Of a stretch of 6,662 nucleotides of DNA, positions 1 to 5,087 are shown in pieces. Origin of the DNA: DATFUL01 sp041499035 (lineage in GTDB: Bacteria > Patescibacteriota > Microgenomatia > UBA8517). Each line of letters opens with the position of its first letter. Within the stretch, counting starts at the first letter, position 1. The stretch lies in contig JBGQJK010000033.1 of assembly GCA_041499035.1 (NCBI GenBank), positions 1 through 6,662 of the forward strand, written 5' to 3'. The translations under genes were made by a program, and so were the position numbers. The notes below the pieces were generated by a model. That model saw only the letters and a program-made list of their open reading frames with translations. It was not told the DNA's origin and made no database searches.

Positions 1-3
1 CGG

Positions 4-65
4 ATTTTCCATATATCATTTATTTTCAATTTCTCAATCTTATGAATTTTAAATAAATGGAAAAT
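4..65. repeat. Overlapping inverted repeats upstream of the ABC operon
   Basis: Two perfect 9-base inverted repeats share this AT-rich stretch. ATTTTCCAT at 4-12 is complementary to ATGGAAAAT at 57-65, and CATTTATTT at 17-25 is complementary to AAATAAATG at 51-59. The right arms overlap, so the two pairings are mutually exclusive at bases 57-59. No T-run follows in the plus direction, so it does not look like a plus-strand rho-independent terminator. It could be a protein-binding palindrome, the weak end of an upstream gene's transcript, or chance in low-complexity DNA. Confidence 0.4.
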
Positions 66-82
66 GAAAAATGGTAAATGGT
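55..82. repeat. Tandem 7-bp repeat, four units
   Basis: Four head-to-tail heptamers are visible: AAATGGA (55-61), AAATGAA (62-68), AAATGGT (69-75) and AAATGGT (76-82). The consensus is AAATGGN. The array ends about 20 bases before the -10 element of the ABC operon, so it covers the place where a -35 box and upstream promoter contacts would lie. It could be an operator array, an UP-like element or a simple slippage repeat; the sequence does not decide. Confidence 0.55.
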
Positions 83-99
83 AATTCTAGAGTTCCGAA

Positions 100-108
100 T
101 GCTATACT
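100..108 (+). promoter_or_regulatory. Extended -10 promoter of the ABC operon
   Basis: TGC followed by TATACT at 103-108 gives an extended -10 (TGnTATACT), 5 of 6 matching TATAAT. Six bases separate it from the ATG at 115, so transcription would be expected to start on or next to the A of the start codon. No Shine-Dalgarno sequence lies before the ATG. No good -35 hexamer is seen at 16-18 bp spacing, which is acceptable for an extended -10 promoter. Confidence 0.6.
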
Positions 109-114
109 CTAGCT

Positions 115-1101
115 ATGGACAAGGCTATTATTGTAGACCGGCTAGTCAAAAATTTTGAAGTTAGCGTTAAGGAACCGGGCTTAAGTGGTGCTTTCAAATC
201 TTTAATCTCTCCAAAGAAAAAAGTTGTAAGAGCACTAAAAGGAATTTCTTTTACTATTCAACCCGGCGAGTTGATTGGCTTTATTGGACCAAACGGCGCG
301 GGCAAAACTACCACACTTAAAACGCTTTCCGGGCTACTCTACCCCACAAGTGGTTTTGTGGAAGTAATGGAGTATGACCCTTGGGACAGATCTCCCGAGT
401 ATTTAAAGCAAATAGCCCTTGTAATGGGACAAAAAAACCAGCTCTGGTGGGATCTTCCGGCTATAGAAACCTTTGAACTTAACCGGGCAATTTATGAAAT
501 TCCAACAAAAACATACAAAGAGAATCTAAAAGAACTGGTTGACCTTCTTGAAATTGGAAAATTGATCAATACCCCCGTAAGGAAACTGTCTTTGGGACAG
601 CGGATGCGGATGGAGCTTACTGCGGCCCTTCTTCATAAACCAAAGGTTTTATTCCTGGATGAGCCCACAATCGGACTTGATTTAGTGGCTCAGCAAAAAA
701 TGCGTGATTTTATTTATGCGTATAACAAGAACTTTGGAGCAACAATAATTTTGACTTCGCATAATATGGACGATTTAACGGATTTGGCGCGCCGGGTGAT
801 AGTTATTGATGAGGGCCAACTTCTTTTTGACGGAGCTCTGGAGGAGCTGGTAAGTAAGTTTGCCAAGGAAAAGATTATTAAAGCTACACTTGGCAGTGAG
901 GATAATCTAAAAGGGCTTGATAAAATCGGAAAAGTTAGAAGGTTGAGCTTTCCGGAAGTTACCATATCGGTTCCGAGGGAGGCAACTGCTGTAGCCGCAT
1001 CCGAGCTTTTGCAAAATTTTCCTGTGGAGGACCTGACAATCGAAGAAGTTCCGATTGAAGACGTTATACGTAAAGTTTTCAGGGGAGAATTGAAAAAGTG
1101 A
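115..1101 (+). CDS. ABC transporter ATP-binding protein (COG4586-like, ABC-2 export type)
   Basis: This 328-residue protein is the nucleotide-binding subunit that would power the two permeases encoded just downstream, at the inner face of the membrane. All ABC motifs are present: Walker A GPNGAGKT (58-65), Q-loop Gln106, signature LSLGQ (158-162), Walker B VLFLDE with Asp182 and Glu183, and switch His216. The segment QLWWDLP right after the Q-loop and an N-terminal extension before the core strand resemble the COG4586 group of uncharacterised ABC-2 ATPases. About 80 residues after the ATPase core form a C-terminal domain common in exporter ATPases. The start at 115 fits the family N-terminus, though no Shine-Dalgarno precedes it. 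The gene overlaps the next by three bases. The family's substrate is not known to me, so drug, lipid or polysaccharide export cannot be told apart. Confidence 0.93.
   Translation: MDKAIIVDRLVKNFEVSVKEPGLSGAFKSLISPKKKVVRALKGISFTIQPGELIGFIGPNGAGKTTTLKTLSGLLYPTSGFVEVMEYDPWDRSPEYLKQIALVMGQKNQLWWDLPAIETFELNRAIYEIPTKTYKENLKELVDLLEIGKLINTPVRKLSLGQRMRMELTAALLHKPKVLFLDEPTIGLDLVAQQKMRDFIYAYNKNFGATIILTSHNMDDLTDLARRVIVIDEGQLLFDGALEELVSKFAKEKIIKATLGSEDNLKGLDKIGKVRRLSFPEVTISVPREATAVAASELLQNFPVEDLTIEEVPIEDVIRKVFRGELKK
1081..1087 (+). promoter_or_regulatory. Shine-Dalgarno for the GTG-started permease
   Basis: AGGGGAG lies inside the end of the ATPase gene, 10 bases before the GTG at 1098. It supports that start, which overlaps the preceding stop codon. 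It also shows that anti-Shine-Dalgarno initiation operates in this genome, in contrast to the two operon-leading genes that lack such a site. Confidence 0.6.
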
Positions 1102-1901
1102 GAAAGTATCTACAAATCTTCAAGATTTCTTTTCAGGAAGAATTTGCATATAGGTTGAATTTTATTCTCTGGAGAGTTCGGAATGTGTTTCAAATTCTTT
1201 TGACATTCTTCCTTTGGAGCACAGTATTCGCGAACCCGGGCACTGTTATTTTTGGCTACGATAGAAGTAAAATTTTAACTTACGTCTTTGGCATAATGAT
1301 CGTCAGGGCCCTCGTTATGTCGGCCAGGGCGGCTGACATTGCAAGTGATATTGCCCAAGGGGATTTATCCAATTATCTTCTAAAGCCGATAACTTATTTC
1401 AGATACTGGTTTACTAGAGATGTTTCTAGTAAAGCCTTGAATTTAATTTTTGCATCAGTTGAGTTCGTGCTGCTCTTTATTATTCTAAGACCCTCATTTT
1501 ATCTTCAAACGAATCCGGGAACCCTTGTTATTTTCTTTGTAAGTATTATTTTGGCGGTATTCATCTATTTTTTTATTTTGATCGTCGTTAGTTCATTGAC
1601 TTTTTGGGCACCGGAGATGAGTTGGGGTGGGCATTTTTTAATTACGATTGTTCTTGTAGAAGCTCTTTCGGGTGCTCTTTTCCCTATTAATATTTTACCG
1701 GCTCCGGCCCAATCTGTTGTCATGGCAACGCCGTTTCCTTATTTGATTTATTTTCCGGTTCAGGTCTATTTGGGTCAGATTACCGGGCAAGCAATGCTCG
1801 GAGGACTTATGATTGCGGCTGCATGGGCCGGAATACTTTGGTTCTCGATGAACTTTATTTGGCGAAAAGGGTTAAGGGTCTATGAGTCAACAGGCCGCTA
1901 A
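1098..1901 (+). CDS. ABC-2 type permease subunit (COG4587-like)
   Basis: This is a 267-residue integral membrane protein with about six hydrophobic segments, roughly at residues 27-45, 58-75, 113-130, 142-168, 177-200 and 230-250. The basic N-terminus MRKYLQIFKISFQEEFAYR followed by a Trp-Arg-rich turn resembles the COG4587 permeases (Pfam ABC2_membrane_6 group). A cytoplasmic-loop motif, GDLSNYLLKPI at 88-98, recurs as GDFDFVLVKPI in the next gene's product, so the two permeases look like ancient paralogues that would pair as a heterodimer. Translation starts at GTG, with bases 2-3 of that codon shared with the upstream TGA, so it is probably translationally coupled to the ATPase. The next gene begins two bases after its TAA. 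The substrate is unknown. Confidence 0.85.
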   Translation: MRKYLQIFKISFQEEFAYRLNFILWRVRNVFQILLTFFLWSTVFANPGTVIFGYDRSKILTYVFGIMIVRALVMSARAADIASDIAQGDLSNYLLKPITYFRYWFTRDVSSKALNLIFASVEFVLLFIILRPSFYLQTNPGTLVIFFVSIILAVFIYFFILIVVSSLTFWAPEMSWGGHFLITIVLVEALSGALFPINILPAPAQSVVMATPFPYLIYFPVQVYLGQITGQAMLGGLMIAAAWAGILWFSMNFIWRKGLRVYESTGR

Positions 1902-1903
1902 TT

Positions 1904-2692
1904 ATGAAAAAATTTAAAAAATATTTAAAAATTTGGTGGATTATGAGCAAGAATTCCTTTGTAATGGTGATATCCCAAAAACTTTCACTTTTCATCTTTT
2001 TAATAGGGAAAATTATTAGATTCGGTTTCTTCTTCATTTTTCTTTTCTTTATTCTTAAGGGTTCAAATACTCTGGCCGGTTATTCCGGGACGCAAGTAAT
2101 ATTTTTCTTTCTAACTTTTAATATCATTGATGTTATTTCCCAATTTTTGTTCCGCGAAGTTTACAGATTTAGACCCATGATAGTCAACGGAGATTTTGAT
2201 TTTGTTCTTGTCAAACCAATAAGCTCACTCTTCAGAGTACTTTTAGGGGGAGCAGATGTTGTTGATTTAATTACAATTCCACCGCTTATCATCGCCACCA
2301 TTTATTTTGGGAGTCTCCTTCAACCAAATTTCGCGGAAGTACTTTTATACTTAGCTCTTCTTCTAAACGGGTTTGTGATCGCGACAGCTTTCCATATAGT
2401 TGTTTTGTCTTTGGCAATATTAACAACAGAAATTGATCACATGGTTATGATCTACAGGGATATAACAAGTCTGGGCAGACTTCCGGTTGATATTTATAAA
2501 CAACCTCTTCAAATGTTTCTAACATACCTGATTCCGGTTGGGGTAATGATCACACTTCCGGCTAAAGCTGCAATGGGGGCACTTTCCTTATGGGGGATTG
2601 TTTCTGCATTTGGCATCGGACTACTTGCCATGTTTGTAGCCTTAAGATTTTGGAATCATGCGTTAACAAAATACACCAGCGCTAGTAGTTGA
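1904..2692 (+). CDS. ABC-2 type permease subunit (COG3694-like)
   Basis: This 262-residue membrane protein would be the second half of the transmembrane pore of the ABC exporter. Hydrophobic segments are seen near residues 25-50, 62-80, 117-140, 145-170, 205-225 and 230-255. The loop motif GDFDFVLVKPI (96-106) matches the one in the preceding permease and is typical of the COG3694/COG4587 pair; the ATPase-permease-permease order is the usual one for that system. No clear Shine-Dalgarno precedes ATG 1904, only two bases after the previous stop, so re-initiation is likely. ATG 1943 (residue 14), with GGTGG five bases upstream of it, is a possible later start. The basic N-terminus encoded from 1904 (MKKFKKYLKIWW) looks like the other subunit's, so I keep 1904. 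Confidence 0.84.
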   Translation: MKKFKKYLKIWWIMSKNSFVMVISQKLSLFIFLIGKIIRFGFFFIFLFFILKGSNTLAGYSGTQVIFFFLTFNIIDVISQFLFREVYRFRPMIVNGDFDFVLVKPISSLFRVLLGGADVVDLITIPPLIIATIYFGSLLQPNFAEVLLYLALLLNGFVIATAFHIVVLSLAILTTEIDHMVMIYRDITSLGRLPVDIYKQPLQMFLTYLIPVGVMITLPAKAAMGALSLWGIVSAFGIGLLAMFVALRFWNHALTKYTSASS

Positions 2693-2696
2693 GAAT

Positions 2697-3614
2697 ATGA
2701 ACAAACTTCTTGTTATCTGCGGGCCAACCGCTACGGGCAAAACTTCACTGGGAGTTTACCTTGCCAAAAAATTTAACGGGGAAATTATTTCTGCAGACTC
2801 ACGCCAGGTTTATAAAAATATGGATATAGGGACCGGTAAAGAATGGGGAAAAGGAGTGAAAATTTGGGGCTATGATTTGGTTTCGCCAAAAGAAGAGTTT
2901 AGTGTTTCCAGATACTTAAAGTTTACTCAAAGAACTATCTCGGATATTGAACGCCGGGCAAGACTGCCTATTTTGGTAGGCGGGACAGGACTTTATATAA
3001 AAGGTGTAGTGGACGGGATTCCTACAGTCAACATTCCCCGAAATAAAAAACTGCGCCAAAATCTTACTGAAATGGATACCACTCAGCTCTATGAGCACTT
3101 GTCTCAACTCGACTCGTTTAAAGCTGGATCAATGAACTCTTCTGACAAGAAAAACCCAAGAAGATTGGTACGTGCTATTGAGGTTGCCATGTGGAATATT
3201 GATAATTCCAGGAAAAAGAATCCCCACACCGGGAAAAGTTTTGATACGCTCCTTGTTGGTCTTACCGCTCCACCCGATTTTTTGGAAAAGAAAATAAACA
3301 AAAGAGTGGATGACCGGATTAAAAAAGGTTTTGAGGATGAAGTTAAAAAGTTGACCGACATGGGAGTTGATTGGAATGATCAATCAATGATGTCTTTGGG
3401 TTACAGGCAATGGCGGGATTATGCAGAAGGGGCGGTGGACCGCGACTCTGCCGTGGACGAGTGGAAAAAGGAAGAAAGAAAGTATGCCGGACGGCAGATG
3501 GTGTGGTGGAAGAAAGATCCGAGGATAAATTGGTTCGATGTTTCGGAGGCTGAATATCAAAAAAGAGTGGAAAAGTTGGTCAAAAAATGGTATACAGTTA
3601 GTCATGCCACGTAA
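2697..3614 (+). CDS. miaA: tRNA dimethylallyltransferase MiaA
   Basis: MiaA moves a dimethylallyl group from DMAPP to N6 of A37, beside the anticodon of tRNAs that read UNN codons. The P-loop GPTATGKT sits at 9-16, the substrate-region motif DSRQVY at 34-39, GGTGLY at 95-100 and the late GYRQ motif at 235-238, and a KYAGRQMVWWK tract resembles the usual AKRQ-TW motif. At 305 residues it is slightly shorter than the roughly 316 of E. coli MiaA. The segment after MDIGTGK is abbreviated and reads VKIWGYDLV in place of the usual HHLID-type motif, a pattern I associate from memory with Patescibacteria. ATG 2697 lies four bases after the preceding stop with only a weak GAG Shine-Dalgarno. The gene overlaps the AI-2E gene by 11 bases. 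No partner enzyme such as MiaB is in the window. Confidence 0.93.
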   Translation: MNKLLVICGPTATGKTSLGVYLAKKFNGEIISADSRQVYKNMDIGTGKEWGKGVKIWGYDLVSPKEEFSVSRYLKFTQRTISDIERRARLPILVGGTGLYIKGVVDGIPTVNIPRNKKLRQNLTEMDTTQLYEHLSQLDSFKAGSMNSSDKKNPRRLVRAIEVAMWNIDNSRKKNPHTGKSFDTLLVGLTAPPDFLEKKINKRVDDRIKKGFEDEVKKLTDMGVDWNDQSMMSLGYRQWRDYAEGAVDRDSAVDEWKKEERKYAGRQMVWWKKDPRINWFDVSEAEYQKRVEKLVKKWYTVSHAT

Positions 3615-4578
3615 AATTGAGGTTTCTCACAAGACGATAATTTTTGCGGTTTTATTGCTTCTTAGTCTGGGGCTTTTATTTATTTTAAGGGACTTGATTT
3701 TAGAGCTTTTTGTTGCGCTTCTTTTAATGACAATCTTAGGCCCGATGGTTGCCGCTCTGTCAAGGTACAGAGTTCCCAGGGTGGTCTCTGTCCTCCTGAC
3801 ATACGTTTTGGTACTTGGGGTTCTTGTTGGGGTAATCTCGCTTATCGTTCCTACCGTTGTCGATCAAACAACAAGTTTTGTAAACGCTCTTCCGGACTAC
3901 CTTGCGAATATCGGGCTGACCTCAACCATAAATTCAGACATCTTGAAGGGTTTTGTCAATAATGCAGGAATGGCGCCGGGAGCTATTTTTCAGTTTACCT
4001 TTTCGGTCGTAAATAACCTGATTGCTATTCTAACGGTTTTGGTTTTCGCATTTTACATGTTGATTTCCCGCGACAAACTGGAAGACCAATTGGGACTTTT
4101 CTTTGGCGAGGAAAAGAAGAAGGAACTTGGAGAAATTATAGATACTTTAGAGAAAAAGATGGGTGGCTGGGCAAGAGGAGAGCTGACTTTAATGTTTTGC
4201 ATCGGAATAGCAACGTATGTAGGGCTTCGGTTGATTGGTATTCCGTATGCGCTACCGCTTTCGATTTTGGGCGGGATATTTGAAATAGTTCCTTTTCTAG
4301 GACCGATATTAGCAGCAATTCCGTCAGTCCTAATTGGTTTTGGGATATCGCCGTTAACCGGAGTAGGCGTTGCAGCCTTAACATTTCTAATTCATGAGAC
4401 TGAGGGCTATATACTCGTACCCAAAATTATGCAAAAATCGGTAGGTGTGTCCCCTCTGGTAATTTTAATTTCCTTAGCTATAGGAGCCAGACTGGCAGGT
4501 ATTGTCGGGGTAATAATTTCCGTTCCGGTTGTAATTACGCTCCAAATTTTAGCCAAAAAATATCTGGTAAAAGAATAA
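3604..4578 (+). CDS. AI-2E family transporter (PerM/TqsA-like membrane protein)
   Basis: With the start at 3604 this is a 324-residue polytopic membrane protein. Hydrophobic segments occur near residues 10-26, 28-50, 57-80, 128-150 and 185-318, with a soluble stretch between the third and fourth, the usual layout of the AI-2E family (PF01594). The C-terminal tract ETEGYILVPKIMQKSVGVSP followed by a Gly-rich hydrophobic end is the family hallmark. Known members include the autoinducer-2 exporter TqsA and Na+/H+ antiporters, so the substrate cannot be named. The frame stays open back to ATG 3538, but the extra 22 residues are unlike the family and would overlap miaA by 77 bases. MPRKIEVSHKTIIF matches the usual N-terminus, so 3604 is preferred. 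No strong Shine-Dalgarno is seen, and coupling to miaA is likely. The rnpB promoter starts just after its stop codon. Confidence 0.87.
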   Translation: MPRKIEVSHKTIIFAVLLLLSLGLLFILRDLILELFVALLLMTILGPMVAALSRYRVPRVVSVLLTYVLVLGVLVGVISLIVPTVVDQTTSFVNALPDYLANIGLTSTINSDILKGFVNNAGMAPGAIFQFTFSVVNNLIAILTVLVFAFYMLISRDKLEDQLGLFFGEEKKKELGEIIDTLEKKMGGWARGELTLMFCIGIATYVGLRLIGIPYALPLSILGGIFEIVPFLGPILAAIPSVLIGFGISPLTGVGVAALTFLIHETEGYILVPKIMQKSVGVSPLVILISLAIGARLAGIVGVIISVPVVITLQILAKKYLVKE

Positions 4579-4592
4579 GAAACTCCCGTTTG

Positions 4593-4601
4593 TGGTATAA
4601 T
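4593..4601 (+). promoter_or_regulatory. Extended -10 promoter of rnpB
   Basis: TGG followed by a perfect TATAAT at 4596-4601 forms an extended -10. The first paired base of the RNase P RNA P1 helix lies at 4606-4607, five to six bases downstream, so the RNA probably starts at its mature or near-mature 5' end. The -35 position (about 4573-4578) overlaps the stop codon of the AI-2E gene and does not match TTGACA. No terminator separates the promoter from the upstream gene run. Confidence 0.8.
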
Positions 4602-4605
4602 AGCC

Positions 4606-4920
4606 TACTTTAGAGGAAGGATGATCGCTGCGCACAAGCTTTGCTTATGTGTAGAGGAAAGTCCAGGCAGCAGAAAGCAGGGTGCCGAGCGTAAGCTCGG
4701 GACTAGCCTAGGGCAACCTAAGCTTGGCCAGTATAGAGCCACAGAAACTATGTCGATTTTTTTACCCTAAAGGTAGAAAAAAACGAGTGAAAAGAGGCAA
4801 TCCTCCCCGCTGCAACCTCCGAAAGGGACGTTATCAGGTAGCTTTCCCGAGTCCCGAAGTTCGAGGGCATAGATGGATGATCATCGAGAAACAGAACCTG
4901 GCTTACTAACCTCTAAAGTA
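4606..4920 (+). ncRNA. rnpB: RNase P RNA (catalytic subunit)
   Basis: This is the ribozyme that removes 5' leaders from pre-tRNAs. P1 is a perfect 11-bp helix, 4606-4616 with 4910-4920. P2 pairs GATGATC (4620-4626) with GATCATC (4879-4885). P3 is a CAAGC-TTT-GCTT hairpin near 4635-4646. P4 pairs AAG-CCAGG (4659-4667, with the conserved bulged U at 4662) with CCTGGCTT (4897-4904); its A-U pair replaces a G-C in E. coli, a compensatory change. Conserved tracts GAGGAAAGTCC (4654-4664), CAGGGTGCC (4678-4686), CCACAGAAA (4739-4747) and ACAGAACC (4891-4898) are present. CCGAGC-GTAA-GCTCGG (4685-4700) has a GNRA loop. GGT at 4837-4839, in a loop closed by GAAAG/CTTTC, looks like the L15 site that pairs with the tRNA CCA end. 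P12 is only GAGG-CAAT-CCTC, and P13/P14 appear absent. At about 315 nt it is shorter than the E. coli RNA (377). Confidence 0.95.
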
Positions 4921-4926
4921 AAGAAG

Positions 4927-4951
4927 TACCCACGCAAGTGGGTATTTTTTT
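4927..4951 (+). terminator. Rho-independent terminator of rnpB (first)
   Basis: TACCCAC (4927-4933) pairs perfectly with GTGGGTA (4938-4944) across a GCAA tetraloop of the GNRA type, followed by seven T residues (4945-4951). It lies seven bases after the end of P1. It would also end any transcript reading through from the ABC-miaA-AI-2E gene run, which has no terminator of its own. Confidence 0.92.
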
Positions 4952-4967
4952 GCAAATAACGGTTAGC

Positions 4968-5001
4968 CAAGCTTTGCTTACTCTCCTCTAAAGTCTAAAG
5001 T
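4968..5001 (+). pseudogene. Degenerate rnpB-derived remnant
   Basis: GCTTACTCTCCTCTAAAGT at 4976-4994 matches the rnpB 3' end at 4901-4919 at 17 of 19 positions, including the whole 10-base 3' strand of P1. It is preceded by CAAGCTTTGCTTA (4968-4980), an exact 13-base copy of the P3 hairpin strand at 4635-4647. The last seven bases, CTAAAGT, are then repeated once at 4995-5001. The parts can be read as a second rnpB copy from which everything between P3 and the 3' end was deleted at the shared GCTTA. The core of the RNA is missing, so it cannot be an active ribozyme. A functional 3' element is an alternative reading. Confidence 0.5.
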
Positions 5002-5027
5002 AACCCACCTGAAAGGGTGGGTTTTTT
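5002..5027 (+). terminator. Second rho-independent terminator after rnpB
   Basis: AACCCACC (5002-5009) pairs with GGTGGGTT (5016-5023), with a T-G wobble closing a GAAA loop (5011-5014). A run of six T residues occupies 5022-5027, the first two of them in the stem. The ACCCAC of its stem stands exactly 75 bases after that of the first terminator, the same offset as the rnpB 3' end copy, so both terminators may descend from one duplicated unit. It backs up the first terminator and insulates comM. Confidence 0.88.
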
Positions 5028-5072
5028 AATGGATTAATAAAGTATTTATATATTCAATACTTCGAAACCGTA

Positions 5073-5081
5073 TGCTAATGT
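5073..5081 (+). promoter_or_regulatory. Candidate extended -10 promoter of comM
   Basis: TGC followed by TAATGT (5076-5081) stands six bases before ATG 5088, the same geometry as TGC-TATACT before ATG 115. The hexamer matches TATAAT at only three or four positions, so the call rests mainly on the TG element, the spacing and the lack of another good candidate. TATATT at 5049-5054 is an alternative -10 that would give a leader of about 27 bases, still with no Shine-Dalgarno. Confidence 0.4.
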
Positions 5082-5087
5082 TAATTA

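Noticed and set aside
1855..2037. A 60-codon minus-strand frame across the permease junction
   Set aside because: It spans the end of one real gene and the start of the next and is Lys/Ile/Phe-rich as expected from AT-rich antisense.
3538..3603. Upstream ATG extending the AI-2E protein by 22 residues
   Set aside because: It would overlap miaA by 77 bases, the added residues are unlike the family N-terminus, and MPRKIEVSHKT from 3604 is the expected start.
2916..3605. Several minus-strand open frames opposite miaA
   Set aside because: They mirror a clearly conserved miaA reading frame, overlap each other and have no start signals or family features.
4724..4909. A 61-codon open frame on the plus strand
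   Set aside because: It lies wholly inside rnpB, whose helices and conserved tracts explain the sequence; the peptide resembles no family I know.
4927..5027. A short CRISPR-like pair of repeats
   Set aside because: Only two imperfect copies occur, each a terminator stem with a T-run; the rnpB 3'-end duplication explains them.
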